Origin: Serinicoccus chungangensis | GTDB taxonomy: Bacteria; Actinomycetota; Actinomycetes; Actinomycetales; Dermatophilaceae | Reading direction: 5' to 3' | Length of the DNA stretch: 64,000 nucleotides | NCBI RefSeq assembly: GCF_006337125.1 | Contig: NZ_CP040887.1 | Span: forward strand, 682,001-746,000 | Shown here: positions 41,216-49,440 of the stretch, in pieces | Position numbering within the stretch: the stretch's first letter is position 1 | Layout of the letters: each line of letters opens with the position of its first letter | The notes under the pieces: generated by a model | What the model was told of the DNA's origin: nothing | Seen by the model: the letters and a program-made list of their open reading frames with translations, nothing else | Database searches by the model: none | Position numbers and translations under genes: made by a program

Positions 41216-42090
41216 GCGCCCCGGGGCAGGGCCTGGAGGCCCGCGGTGGCGACCGCGGGTCCGGTGGCGCCGTGGGAGCGGCGGGCCACGGCATACCGCG
41301 GCCGGCGTGGCTCTCGTCGTTGGCGTCCGGCAACATCGGGGCCGTGCTGGAGCGCGGCTTCGCCGTCGTCCGCAACCAGAACTGGACGGTCCTGGCGTCC
41401 GGGTTCTTCGAGCCGGTGTTCTACCTGCTCGCCATGGGCATCGGCATGGGTGCGCTGGTCGGCACGGTGACCGGGCCCGGCGGCCAGCCGGTGGAGTACG
41501 CCGCCTACATCGCCCCCGCCCTCCTCGCGACGTCGGCGATGAACGGCGCGATCTACGACTCGACGTGGAACGTCTTCTTCAAGCTGCGCTTCGCCAAGCT
41601 CTACGAGGCGATGCTGCAGACCTCCCTCGGTCCGCTGGACGTCGCGCTCGGCGAGATCCTCATGGCGCTCTTCCGCGGCTTCCTGTACGCCCTGGGCTTC
41701 CTCGGCGTGATCGCGGCCATGGGGCTGGTGACGTCCTGGTGGTCGTTGCTCATGGTGCCGGCGGCGGTGCTCATCGCCCTGGGGTTCGCGGCGCTGGGCA
41801 TGGGGGTGACGAGCTACCTCACCAGCTTCCAGCAGATGGACCTCATCAACTTCGCGCTGCTGCCGATGTTCCTCTTCTCCGCGACGCTCTACCCGATCGC
41901 GGTCTACCCGGACTGGATCCAGTGGTGCATCATGGCGATGCCGCTGTGGCACGGCGTGGAGCTGATGCGACAGCTGTCGGTGGGCCACCTCGACGCGCTG
42001 ACCTGGGTCCACGCGCTCTACTTCGTCGGGATGACTCTCATCGGTCTGGTGCTCACCACCGTGCGGCTGCGCGCGCTCTTCCTGCGCTGA
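41212..42090 (+). CDS. ABC-2 type permease, second of two
   Basis: 292 residues, about six membrane segments. It shares the NodJ pattern with its neighbour (YIAPALLATSAMNGAIYDST, LLPMFLFSATLYPIAVYPDW) but has a longer Gly/Ala-rich N-terminus of about 35 residues. The GTG overlaps the previous stop (GTGA). With the ATPase it completes a three-gene exporter; two distinct permeases suggest a heterodimer. The substrate is unknown. Confidence 0.85.
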   Translation: MSAPGQGLEARGGDRGSGGAVGAAGHGIPRPAWLSSLASGNIGAVLERGFAVVRNQNWTVLASGFFEPVFYLLAMGIGMGALVGTVTGPGGQPVEYAAYIAPALLATSAMNGAIYDSTWNVFFKLRFAKLYEAMLQTSLGPLDVALGEILMALFRGFLYALGFLGVIAAMGLVTSWWSLLMVPAAVLIALGFAALGMGVTSYLTSFQQMDLINFALLPMFLFSATLYPIAVYPDWIQWCIMAMPLWHGVELMRQLSVGHLDALTWVHALYFVGMTLIGLVLTTVRLRALFLR

Positions 42091-42151
42091 GCCCAGGGCC
42101 CGGCACCGTGCGCCGCGGGCCGTCCTGCCCCCGCTCCGCGGCGCGGTCGGG

Positions 42152-43018
42152 TCAGCGCAACCAGCTGGTCATGGCCCGGACCTGTCGGCCGGCGTGCTCC
42201 AGGGCGTGCGCCCCGGCCGCCGCCTCGCGGCGGCTGCTCGCCGCCGGGTCGCCGCCGGCCTGGCCGGACGGCCCGTGCTGCGAGGCGAACCCCGCCGCGT
42301 AGACCTGGTCGACCTGCGTCTTCAGCTCGTGCACCAGGGCGACGTAGGCGACCTCCGGCTCCACGCCGCGGCCCACCAGGTCCTCGAAGGTGCTCTCCAG
42401 GGCCTCCTGCAGCGGCATCTGGACGCGGTCCCGCGCCGTGGTCATGGCCGTGCTCTCGTGCTCGACGGTCGTGACGACGGCACCGGAGCGCAGTGCCCCC
42501 ATGGCCGCGGCGTAGGCCGTGAGGGTCGCCCACGCGGCGCCGCTGCGGTCGTGGGCGACCGCGACGAGGGCGGGGCACCCCCGGCCGTCGAGGTACTCCT
42601 CCCGTACCCGTTCGCCGCTGCCGATGCTGCGCAGCATGGCCAGGTCCACGCCGTCGGGGACGCGGAGCCGGCCCTCCTGGACGGCGGAGGCGCTGGTGAC
42701 GATGACGAGGTCGCCGGGCTCCGTGTGGGCCTCGACCAGGGCGGTCACGCGGCGCGGCTCGTTCTCCCCCCGGTCGGTGCCCGGGACGAGGATGATGTCG
42801 CAGCGCTCGACGGCCTCCTCCGGCGGTGACACGGGCAGCCCCTCGAGCTCCGCCCGGGCCGCGAGCCGGCTGTCGGGGTCCGTGCCGACCCAGACGTCCA
42901 CCCCGCTGTCGCGCAGGTTGAGCGCGTGCGCGGCGCCCATGGCGTCGAAGCCCAGGACCGCCACCTGGCGGTCCTGCAGCAGGGTCAGGTCGGCGCTGCT
43001 CGGGTCCAGGGTGCTCAC
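42152..43018 (-). CDS. Degenerate ketol-acid reductoisomerase (IlvC) homologue
   Basis: 288 residues against about 330-340 for class I IlvC. The N-terminal Rossmann half is recognisable: LLQDRQVAVLGFDAMGAAHA and LNLRDSGVDVWVG. The C-terminal half keeps PEVAYVALVHELKTQVDQVY. The segment that should read ETETDLFGEQ reads EHESTAMTTAR, so the two metal-binding acidic residues are gone, and the cofactor loop GxGxxG reads GFDAMG. Isomeroreductase activity is therefore unlikely. It faces away from ilvE across 111 bp, which keeps it in branched-chain amino-acid context. Start GTG 43018 follows TAGGGT at 6 nt. Confidence 0.7.
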   Translation of the reverse strand: MSTLDPSSADLTLLQDRQVAVLGFDAMGAAHALNLRDSGVDVWVGTDPDSRLAARAELEGLPVSPPEEAVERCDIILVPGTDRGENEPRRVTALVEAHTEPGDLVIVTSASAVQEGRLRVPDGVDLAMLRSIGSGERVREEYLDGRGCPALVAVAHDRSGAAWATLTAYAAAMGALRSGAVVTTVEHESTAMTTARDRVQMPLQEALESTFEDLVGRGVEPEVAYVALVHELKTQVDQVYAAGFASQHGPSGQAGGDPAASSRREAAAGAHALEHAGRQVRAMTSWLR

Positions 43019-43024
43019 GCCGAC

Positions 43025-43030
43025 ACCCTA
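43025..43030 (-). promoter_or_regulatory. -10 box TAGGGT of the IlvC-like gene
   Basis: On the minus strand TAGGGT (43030-43025) ends 6 nt before GTG 43018. A maintained promoter suggests the degenerate protein is expressed. Confidence 0.55.
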
Positions 43031-43117
43031 GGCGACCGGCGGCGGGAGGTGGCGGCGAGGCGCGCGAGGTGCCGTGGCGTCAGGTCCACCCCTGGCGGTG
43101 ACGGGGCGTCAGGCGGC

Positions 43118-43123
43118 TACGCT
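43118..43123 (+). promoter_or_regulatory. -10 box TACGCT of ilvE, leaderless type
   Basis: TACGCT ends 6 nt before ATG 43130; no Shine-Dalgarno sequence fits in the gap. Confidence 0.65.
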
Positions 43124-43129
43124 GCGGCC

Positions 43130-44230
43130 ATGAGCCAGACAGCGACGTCCACCTCCTTCGCCGTCACCGAGGCGCCCGGCCGCCGCGGCCCCGAGCAGAT
43201 CGCCGAGCTGCTCGCCAACCCCGGGTTCGGCAGCATCTTCACCGACCACATGGTGATGGTCGAGTGGGACAAGGAGCAGGGGTGGCACGACGCGCGGGTG
43301 GTGCCCTACGGCCCCATCCCGCTGGACCCCTCCGCGGCGGTGTTCCACTACGCCCAGGAGATCTTCGAGGGGATGAAGGCCTACCGTCACGCCGACGGCA
43401 CGGTCTGGACCTTCCGTCCCGAGCGCAACGCCGAGCGCTTCAACAGCTCGGCCCGTCGCCTCGCCATGCCCGAGCTGCCGCCGACGCTCTTCCTGGACGC
43501 CATCAAGGAGCTCGTCACCCTCGACCAGGGGTGGGTGCCCGGGGCGGACGCCGGCGAGATGTCGCTCTACCTGCGCCCCTTCATGATCGCCACGGAGGAG
43601 GCGCTGGGGGTGCGCCCGAGCAACCGCTACCTCTTCAGCGTCATCGCCTCCCCGGCCGGCTCCTACTTCCCGGGCGGGCTCGAGCCGGTCAGCCTGTGGG
43701 TCAGCGACCAGTACGTCCGCGCGGCCGCCGGGGGCACCGGCGCGGCCAAGTGCGGCGGCAACTACGCGGCCTCGCTGGCCAGCCAGGCCGAGGGCATCGA
43801 GCACGGCTGCGACCAGGTCGTCTTCCTCGACGCGGCCGAGCACCGCTACGTCGAGGAGCTCGGTGGCATGAACCTCTTCTTCCTGTATGCCGACGGTCGC
43901 GTGGTCACCCCCGAGCTCACCGGCACGATCCTGCCCGGCGTCACCCGCTCCTCGCTGCTCGACCTGCTGCGCGAGCGCGGCCACCAGGTCGAGGAGCGCC
44001 GGTTCACCATCGACGAGTGGCGCGACGGCGTGGCCTCCGGTGAGATCACCGAGGTGTTCGCCTGCGGCACCGCGGCCGTCATCACCCCGGTCGGCCGGCT
44101 CGCGTGGAGCGGCGGAGTGCTCGCCATGCCCGCCGAGCACAAGGTCACCGAGGACCTGCGGGCCGAGCTGCTCGACATCCAGTACGGCCGCGCCGAGGAC
44201 CGCCACGGCTGGCTCTACCAGCTGGTCTGA
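43130..44230 (+). CDS. ilvE: Branched-chain amino acid aminotransferase
   Basis: 366 residues, fold-type IV PLP enzyme. It performs the last step of leucine, isoleucine and valine synthesis and the first of their breakdown. The PLP lysine is in GTGAAKCGGNYAAS. EIFEGMKAYR, YLRPFMIATE and the phosphate-binding EVFACGTAAVITPV are all present. ATG 43130 is fixed by the -10 box. The 3' end overlaps the convergent gene by 16 nt. Confidence 0.95.
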   Translation: MSQTATSTSFAVTEAPGRRGPEQIAELLANPGFGSIFTDHMVMVEWDKEQGWHDARVVPYGPIPLDPSAAVFHYAQEIFEGMKAYRHADGTVWTFRPERNAERFNSSARRLAMPELPPTLFLDAIKELVTLDQGWVPGADAGEMSLYLRPFMIATEEALGVRPSNRYLFSVIASPAGSYFPGGLEPVSLWVSDQYVRAAAGGTGAAKCGGNYAASLASQAEGIEHGCDQVVFLDAAEHRYVEELGGMNLFFLYADGRVVTPELTGTILPGVTRSSLLDLLRERGHQVEERRFTIDEWRDGVASGEITEVFACGTAAVITPVGRLAWSGGVLAMPAEHKVTEDLRAELLDIQYGRAEDRHGWLYQLV

Positions 44231-45102
44231 GCCAGCCCGTCCAGCACGGCTAGGAGCCGCCGGCGCATCGCGTTCGAGCGGCGGGCGAAGGCGCGCTGGG
44301 CCTCGGCGTACTCGCGCTTGCCCTCCGGCGTCTCGATGCGCACCGGCTCGTAGCCGAGGTCGCGCAGGTCGTAGGGGGCGGCGCGCATGTCCAGCTCGCG
44401 GATGTCGCGGGCCAGGTGGAAGGCGTCCAGGGTCAGCTCGCTGGGCACCGCCGGCGCGAGCTTGAAGCACCACTTGTAGAGGTCCATCCCGGCGTGCAGA
44501 CACCCCGGCTGCTCGAGCTCGAGCTGGCGCTCCCGGGTGGGGGTCAGGCTGTTGCGGGGCGCGGCCTCGGGGGTGAAGAAGCGGTAGGCGTCGAAGTGCG
44601 AGCACCCCACCTGGTGGCTCTCGACGACCGCGTCGGTGCCCTCGGGCCCCAGCCGAAGCGGCCAGTCGTGGCGCACGTCTGCGCGGTCGGCCCGGTAGAC
44701 CATCGCCCACTCGTGCAGCCCGAAGCAGCCGAACCTCCCCGGCCGCGACAGCGTCGCGTCCAGGAGGTCGCGCACGAAGGAGACGGCGCGCCCGCGGCGC
44801 TCCACGAACCGCTCGACGTCGAGGGAGGCCGTGCCCGCCCCGTCGACGAGGTAGCCGCTCCACCCCTCCCGCTCGCGCCCGTCGGCGAGGCCCACGCCCG
44901 GCCCGGGGTGCCATCGGGCGAGCTGCGCGGGGCGGAAGGCGTAGTACTCCCACAGGAAGTCGTCGACCGGGTGCGTGCGCCCCTCCACCCGGCGGGCCAG
45001 CCGGTCCGCGGTGAGCGCCTCGACCGTGCGCGCGTGCGCGGCGGCGCGGGCGCGCCATACCGGCGCCCCGAGCACCTGCGGAGCGGTCGCCTGGGTCTGC
45101 AC
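44215..45102 (-). CDS. Uncharacterised actinobacterial protein, often annotated 3-methyladenine DNA glycosylase
   Basis: 295 residues. It resembles a widespread actinobacterial family with the marks HPVDDFLWEYYAFRPAQLARWHPG near residue 45 (split here by nothing), then FGCFGLHEWAMVY, SHFDAYRFFTP and CLHAGMDLYKWCFKLAP. Databases often call it 3-methyladenine DNA glycosylase; I see no helix-hairpin-helix or AAG motif to support that, so the function should be regarded as unknown. The conserved HEW, HFD and CLHAGMDL motifs could form a metal or active site. GTG 45102 is fixed by TAGGGT 8 nt upstream. Confidence 0.65.
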   Translation of the reverse strand: MQTQATAPQVLGAPVWRARAAAHARTVEALTADRLARRVEGRTHPVDDFLWEYYAFRPAQLARWHPGPGVGLADGREREGWSGYLVDGAGTASLDVERFVERRGRAVSFVRDLLDATLSRPGRFGCFGLHEWAMVYRADRADVRHDWPLRLGPEGTDAVVESHQVGCSHFDAYRFFTPEAAPRNSLTPTRERQLELEQPGCLHAGMDLYKWCFKLAPAVPSELTLDAFHLARDIRELDMRAAPYDLRDLGYEPVRIETPEGKREYAEAQRAFARRSNAMRRRLLAVLDGLAQTSW

Positions 45103-45110
45103 GGTCGCCC

Positions 45111-45116
45111 ACCCTA
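45111..45116 (-). promoter_or_regulatory. -10 box TAGGGT of the 295-residue unknown gene
   Basis: On the minus strand TAGGGT (45116-45111) ends 8 nt before GTG 45102. Confidence 0.5.
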
Positions 45117-45210
45117 GCCGCGGGGGCCGGTCCTCGGGCGCCCGAGGAGCGGCTGGCCCGCCCGCCCGGGCTGTGAGATCCTGGGGCCGGGCCGCCCGGC
45201 AGGGGCGGAT

Positions 45211-45270
45211 CCCCGGACGAGGCACGTCGTACCCGGCCCGACGACGACGTGGCACGCCCTGGGAGGGCGT
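45211..45270 (+). ncRNA. Guanidine-III (ykkC-III) riboswitch with SD-sequestering hairpin
   Basis: CCGGACGAGG (45213-45222), a CACGTCG arm, TACCCGG (45230-45236), an ACGA segment and a closing CGACGTG arm reproduce the guanidine-III pseudoknot consensus (CCGGACGAGG, variable arm, TACCCGG, GAC/ACGA, complementary arm). Arm CACGTCG (45223-45229) pairs with CGACGTG (45245-45251). Immediately after, ACGCCCT-GGG-AGGGCGT (45254-45270) is a perfect 7-bp hairpin that buries the ribosome-binding site GGGAGG just before ATG 45275. Guanidine binding should alter pairing and expose the site, a translational ON switch. The downstream gene is an SMR exporter, the expected target. Confidence 0.8.
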
Positions 45271-45274
45271 CATC

Positions 45275-45610
45275 ATGGTCGCTCTGTCATGGATCGTTCT
45301 CGTCGTCTCCGGCGTCCTCGAGGCGGTGTGGGCCGGAGCGCTCACCCGGTCCGAGGGGTTCACCCGCCTGTGGCCGAGCGTCGTCTTCGGGGTGGCGCTG
45401 GCCCTGAGCATGGCGGGCCTGGGGTGGTCGCTGCGCACGATCCCGCTCGGCACGGGGTATGCCGTGTGGGTCGGGATCGGCGTCGTGGGCACCGCGGCCT
45501 ACGGCATCGTCGCGCTGGGGGAGCCGGCCACGGTCGCCCGCGTGCTGTGCCTGGTCGCGATCGTCGCCGGGATCGTCGGGCTCAAGCTCACCTCGGGCGG
45601 CGCCCACTGA
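45275..45610 (+). CDS. gdx: Guanidine exporter of the SMR family (Gdx/SugE type)
   Basis: 111 residues with four transmembrane helices. The essential membrane glutamate lies in VLEAVWAGAL (about residue 15) and the Gdx subgroup pattern TIPLGTGYAVWVGIGVVG follows in TM3. Gdx proteins work as antiparallel dimers that swap guanidinium for two protons. The guanidine-III riboswitch directly upstream supports this over a quaternary-ammonium role. An octamer GGTATGCC falls in the Tyr-Ala codons of TM3. Confidence 0.88.
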   Translation: MVALSWIVLVVSGVLEAVWAGALTRSEGFTRLWPSVVFGVALALSMAGLGWSLRTIPLGTGYAVWVGIGVVGTAAYGIVALGEPATVARVLCLVAIVAGIVGLKLTSGGAH

Positions 45611-45685
45611 CGTCCTGGGCCGAGGTTCTGGCGGACCTCGGCCCGGGGCCCTCGGTCCACTGCTGACGAGGTGGGGGGCACGGCA

Positions 45686-45691
45686 TACCCT
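45686..45691 (+). promoter_or_regulatory. -10 box TACCCT of the FAH-family gene and murI
   Basis: TACCCT ends 6 nt before ATG 45698 and overlaps a GGCATACC octamer (45682-45689). Confidence 0.6.
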
Positions 45692-45697
45692 GGACAG

Positions 45698-46480
45698 ATG
45701 CGTATCTGCCGCTTCACCGACGGTGACGACCCCCGCTTCGGCCTCGTCGACGGGGCCGGGGAGCGGATCGCCGAGATCTCCGGCGACCCGCTCTACACCA
45801 AGATCGACCTGACCGGCCAGACCTTCGAGGTGGCCGACGTGCGCCTGCTGGCGCCGGTCATCCCGCGCAGCAAGGTCGTGGCGATCGGCCGCAACTACGC
45901 CGACCACGCGCGCGAGATGGGCCAGGAGCTGCCCGCCGAGCCGATGATGTTCTTCATCCCCAACACCTCGGTCTGCGGGCCCGGCGACCCGGTCGTCATC
46001 CCGTCCTTCGCGACCGAGATCTCCTACGAGGCCGAGCTCGCCGTCGTCATCGGACGCCTGTGCAAGGACGTCGCCGCGCAGGACGCGCTGTCGGTGGTCT
46101 TCGGCTACACGTGCGCCAACGACGTCACGGCGCGCGACCTGCAGCGCGGCGACGGGCAGTGGGCGCGGGCCAAGGGCATGGACACCTTCACCCCGCTCGG
46201 CCCCTGGATCGAGACCGACCTCGACACCGCGGACCTGTCCGTGCGCTCGACCGTCGACGGTGAGCTGCGCCAGGACGGGACGACCGCCGACCTGCACTTC
46301 GGCATCGCCGAGCTCATCGCGCACGCGTCCGCGGCCTTCACCCTGCTCCCCGGTGACGTCATCCTCACCGGCACCCCGGCCGGGGTGGGTCCGATCACGG
46401 CGGGGCAGCGGTGCGAGGTCGAGATCGAGGGCATCGGCGCGCTGGCCAACCCGTTCGTGGCGGCGGACGACGACCTCTGA
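45698..46480 (+). CDS. Fumarylacetoacetate hydrolase (FAH) family protein
   Basis: 260 residues. Metal-binding acidic residues are visible in SYEAELAVVIG (E-x-E) and CANDVTARDLQR, and the conserved LLPGDVILTGTPAGVGP closes the active site. A short N-terminal domain (residues 1-55) precedes the FAH fold, as in 2-hydroxyhepta-2,4-diene-1,7-dioate isomerase-like and acylpyruvase proteins. The substrate is probably an acylpyruvate or oxaloacetate; oxaloacetate tautomerase or decarboxylase activity is also known in this family. murI starts 1 nt after the stop. Confidence 0.85.
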   Translation: MRICRFTDGDDPRFGLVDGAGERIAEISGDPLYTKIDLTGQTFEVADVRLLAPVIPRSKVVAIGRNYADHAREMGQELPAEPMMFFIPNTSVCGPGDPVVIPSFATEISYEAELAVVIGRLCKDVAAQDALSVVFGYTCANDVTARDLQRGDGQWARAKGMDTFTPLGPWIETDLDTADLSVRSTVDGELRQDGTTADLHFGIAELIAHASAAFTLLPGDVILTGTPAGVGPITAGQRCEVEIEGIGALANPFVAADDDL

Positions 46481-46481
46481 G

Positions 46482-47309
46482 ATGACCGAGGCGCCCATCG
46501 GGGTCTTCGACTCCGGCTTCGGCGGCCTGACCGTCGCGCGCGAGGTCCTCGACCAGCTGCCCCACGAGTCGGTGCTCTACCTCGGCGACACGGCGCGCAC
46601 CCCCTACGGGCCGCGGCCGATCGCGCAGGTGCGCGAGTTCTCCCTCGAGTGCCTGGACCGGCTCGTCGAGCACGGGGTGAAGGCGCTGGTCATCGCGTGC
46701 AACAGCGCGTCGGCGGCGGTGCTCGCGGACGCCCGGGAGCGGTATGCCGTGCCCGTCGTCGAGGTGATCCGGCCGGCCGTCCGCCGGGCGATGGCGGTCA
46801 CCCGCAACGGCCGCATCGGCGTCATCTCGACCGCGGCGACCCACCAGTCGCGGGCCTACGTCGACTCCTTCGTCGCCGCGCCGCCCTCGGTGCGCGTGGC
46901 CAGCCAGCCCTGCCCGCGCTTCGTCGAGCTCGTCGAGGCGGGGGTCACCAGCGGGCCGGAGGTCATCGAGGTGGCGCAGGCCTACCTCGCACCGCTGCAG
47001 GAGCGCGACATCGACACCCTCATCCTCGGCTGCACGCACTACCCGCTGCTGACGCAGGCGCTGCAGTACGTCCTCGGCGAGCAGGTGCAGCTCGTCTCCT
47101 CGGCCGCGGCCACGGCGGCGGACCTCTTCCGGGTGCTCACCGACGGCGGTCTGCTCGCCGCGCCGGGCGCCGCGCCCGTGCACCAGTGGCTCACCACGGG
47201 GGACCCGGACGGCTTCCACTACCTCGCCCGGCGCTTCCTCGGGCCGGAGGTCGAGCAGGTGCACCGGGCCTTCGTCGGCCGGCCGGAGGAGCGGGTCACC
47301 AGCCCCTGA
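46482..47309 (+). CDS. murI: Glutamate racemase
   Basis: 275 residues. It makes D-glutamate for peptidoglycan. GVFDSGFGGLTV opens the protein; the two catalytic cysteines are in VIACNSASA and LGCTHYPLL. An additional LGDTARTPYGPR motif is intact. The ATG is 1 nt after the FAH-family stop, so the pair is cotranscribed. Confidence 0.95.
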   Translation: MTEAPIGVFDSGFGGLTVAREVLDQLPHESVLYLGDTARTPYGPRPIAQVREFSLECLDRLVEHGVKALVIACNSASAAVLADARERYAVPVVEVIRPAVRRAMAVTRNGRIGVISTAATHQSRAYVDSFVAAPPSVRVASQPCPRFVELVEAGVTSGPEVIEVAQAYLAPLQERDIDTLILGCTHYPLLTQALQYVLGEQVQLVSSAAATAADLFRVLTDGGLLAAPGAAPVHQWLTTGDPDGFHYLARRFLGPEVEQVHRAFVGRPEERVTSP

Positions 47310-47343
47310 CGCGGGCGCACCCTCGCGGACGGTGGGCGACCCC

Positions 47344-47372
47344 TTGACCGAGGTGTCGAATATCGATAGATT
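47344..47372 (+). promoter_or_regulatory. Sigma70 promoter with TATCGATA palindrome for the DUF2975/HTH pair
   Basis: TTGACC (47344-47349) and TAGATT (47367-47372) are 17 bp apart, the best canonical promoter in the window. The palindrome TATCGATA (47361-47368) overlaps the -10 box and is a likely operator for the HTH protein encoded in the operon. AAGGAG at 47392-47397 precedes ATG 47403. Confidence 0.7.
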
Positions 47373-47402
47373 ACTCTCGTTCGTCGACATGAAGGAGTCA
47401 CC

Positions 47403-47909
47403 ATGGACCGCTGGGTCGTCCGGGTGCTGCAGGGCGTCATCGCCGTGGCGCTGCTGGGCTCGCTCGTCGTGCAGCTGGTCATCGTGCCGCTGCTGTGGCT
47501 GGACCTGGAGGGGGCGCCGGCGGGGGTGCGGACGAGCCTGGCGGTCATCGGCGTGCTCGGGGTGCTGACGCTGCAGGTCGTCGGCGTCTGCGTGTGGCGC
47601 CTGCTCACCATGGTGTCGCGGCACACCGTCTTCAGCCCGGCGGCCTTCCGCTACGTCGACGTGGCCATCGGCGCCATCGCCACCGGTGCCGTGCTCGTGC
47701 TGGCCGTCGCGGTCGTCGCCCGGTCCGCCAACCACGCCGTGGCGGGTGACGCGGTCGCCCCCGGCCTCATCGGGGTGGTCTGCGGGGCCGCCCTGGTGGT
47801 CGGCGGGGTCGCGCTGCTGGTCTACGTCATGCGGACGCTGCTCGCGCAGGCCATCTCGCTGGGTGTCGAGGCGCGGTCGCTGCAGTCCGAGCTGGACGAG
47901 GTCATCTGA
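47403..47909 (+). CDS. DUF2975 membrane protein
   Basis: 168 residues, four transmembrane helices (about residues 8-30, 45-68, 85-107 and 120-145). DUF2975 proteins are regularly encoded with a small Cro/CI-type HTH regulator, as here. Their function is unknown; a membrane sensor that controls the regulator is one idea. The stop overlaps the ATG of the HTH gene (TGATG). Confidence 0.8.
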   Translation: MDRWVVRVLQGVIAVALLGSLVVQLVIVPLLWLDLEGAPAGVRTSLAVIGVLGVLTLQVVGVCVWRLLTMVSRHTVFSPAAFRYVDVAIGAIATGAVLVLAVAVVARSANHAVAGDAVAPGLIGVVCGAALVVGGVALLVYVMRTLLAQAISLGVEARSLQSELDEVI

Positions 47910-48163
47910 TGCCCATCGTCGTCGACATCGACGTCATGCTCGCGCGGCGCAAGATGGCCGTGGGCGTGCTCGCCGAGCGGGTCGGTATCACCCCCGCCAA
48001 CCTCGCCGTGCTCAAGAACGGCCGGGCCAAGGCCGTCCGCTTCACCACCCTGGAGGCCCTCTGCCAGGTGCTGGAGTGCCAGCCCGGCGACCTGCTGCGG
48101 TGGGAGGACGACGCCGACGGCGCGGACCACCGGGAGCCGGTCGACCAGACCCGGAGCGGCTGA
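47909..48163 (+). CDS. Cro/C1-family HTH regulator (YozG-like)
   Basis: 84 residues. The HTH covers residues 8-65: IDVMLARRKMAVGVLAERVG, ITPANLAVLKNGRAKAVRF, then TLEALCQVLECQPGDLLRW, the standard small regulator paired with DUF2975. The last 20 residues are acidic and disordered. It probably binds the palindrome in its own operon promoter. Confidence 0.88.
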   Translation: MPIVVDIDVMLARRKMAVGVLAERVGITPANLAVLKNGRAKAVRFTTLEALCQVLECQPGDLLRWEDDADGADHREPVDQTRSG

Positions 48164-48167
48164 CCCG

Positions 48168-49322
48168 GTGGGCGCCGCGCGCATCCCGGACCTCGACGTC
48201 CTCGTGGTGGGGGCCGGGCTGGCCGGGCTGCGGGTCGCGACGGGGCTGGCCCGCCTCGGGCACGAGGTCCTGCTGGCCGAGGCCCGCCCGAGCCTGTCGG
48301 CGAGCATCCGCACGACGGGCATCTTCGTGCACCGCACGCTGCAGGACTACACCTTCCCGGACGGCACCCTCGGGCCGCCGATCCGTCGGATGGTCCTCTA
48401 CCCGCCCGGTCGGCGGCGTCCCGTCGAGCTGGTCAGCGGGCGCGACGAGTTCCGCGTGGGTCGCATGGCGGCGGTCTACGAGGCCGCCGGGGAGCAGGCG
48501 CTGCGCGCCGGGGTCGACCTGCGGCTGTCGACCCGGTATGCCGGCCGCTCCCGTGGGGTCTGCCACCTCGAGGACGCGCGCGGCGACCTGCACGTCCGCG
48601 CCCGCTACGTCGTGGGCGCCGACGGTGCGAGGTCCCGGGTGGCTCGTGACCTCGGGCTCGACCGCAACCGGCAGCTGCTCGTCGGGGCGGAGGAGGTCTA
48701 CCCGATCGCTGCGCGGCCGGGGTCGGCGCCGGCCTTCCACTGCGTCCTCGACCCGCGCCTGGCCCCGGGGTACCTCGCCTGGGTCGTCGAGGACGGCGAG
48801 CACGTGCACCTCGGCACCGCCGGCTACCCCACCCGCTTCGAGGGCGGGCTGCGGCGCGCCCTCGACGAGCTGCGGGCCGACCCGCCGGGCCTGGACGGGG
48901 TGCGCAGGACCGGCCCGGTGGAGCAGCGGGCCGGTCCCATCCCCGTCGGTGGGCTGCTCCGCCGGATCAGCGGCCCCGACGGACTGCTCGTCGGCGACGC
49001 CGCAGGAGCCGTCTCCCCGCTCACGGCCGGGGGGCTCGACCCCTGCCTGCGGCTGTCCGACCGGGCGGTCGCGTCGCTCGACGACGCCCTGCGGTCCCGC
49101 CGGCGTGGGGCGCCGGACGGTTACGACGGACGCGCCCTGCGCCGCCGCCTCACCGGCCGGCTGGGCCTGCGGACCTTGCTCGCCCACCTGCGCCCACCCT
49201 GGGTCTACGAGGCGGGGTTCGCGCTGCTGCGCACGCCGGCGGGCCGGGCCGCGGCCCGCGCCGTGCTCTTCCACGACCAGTCCTTCCCGATCGCGTCGCG
49301 CCCGCGCGAGGCCGCGTTCTAG
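48168..49322 (+). CDS. FAD-dependent oxidoreductase, geranylgeranyl-reductase-like
   Basis: 384 residues. The Rossmann FAD motif VLVVGAGLAGLRVATGLARL is at residues 11-30, the second FAD motif YVVGADGARSRVARDLG lies near 145, and GLLVGDAAGAVSPLTAGGL near 272. This is the p-hydroxybenzoate hydroxylase/geranylgeranyl reductase superfamily. Substrate is unknown; a lipid or isoprenoid double bond is plausible. GTG 48168 starts 4 nt after the HTH gene stop, which suggests cotranscription without an obvious functional link. Confidence 0.75.
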   Translation: MGAARIPDLDVLVVGAGLAGLRVATGLARLGHEVLLAEARPSLSASIRTTGIFVHRTLQDYTFPDGTLGPPIRRMVLYPPGRRRPVELVSGRDEFRVGRMAAVYEAAGEQALRAGVDLRLSTRYAGRSRGVCHLEDARGDLHVRARYVVGADGARSRVARDLGLDRNRQLLVGAEEVYPIAARPGSAPAFHCVLDPRLAPGYLAWVVEDGEHVHLGTAGYPTRFEGGLRRALDELRADPPGLDGVRRTGPVEQRAGPIPVGGLLRRISGPDGLLVGDAAGAVSPLTAGGLDPCLRLSDRAVASLDDALRSRRRGAPDGYDGRALRRRLTGRLGLRTLLAHLRPPWVYEAGFALLRTPAGRAAARAVLFHDQSFPIASRPREAAF

Positions 49323-49440
49323 CCACCGCCGCCGCCGGGGTCCTGCGGCCCGCCCACGGCGCGACGCACCGGCCCGTCCGCCCGGTCCCGTATCCTGGGA
49401 GCTCCTGCCCCACCCGCTGCATACCCAGAGAAACGGACCC

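Noticed and set aside
39409..42090. Antibiotic biosynthesis cluster around the DrrA/NodI-like exporter
   Set aside because: No biosynthetic genes flank it; neighbours are sixA and branched-chain amino-acid genes.
42152..43018. Annotating this gene as functional ilvC
   Set aside because: The catalytic metal ligands are missing and the protein is about 45 residues short.
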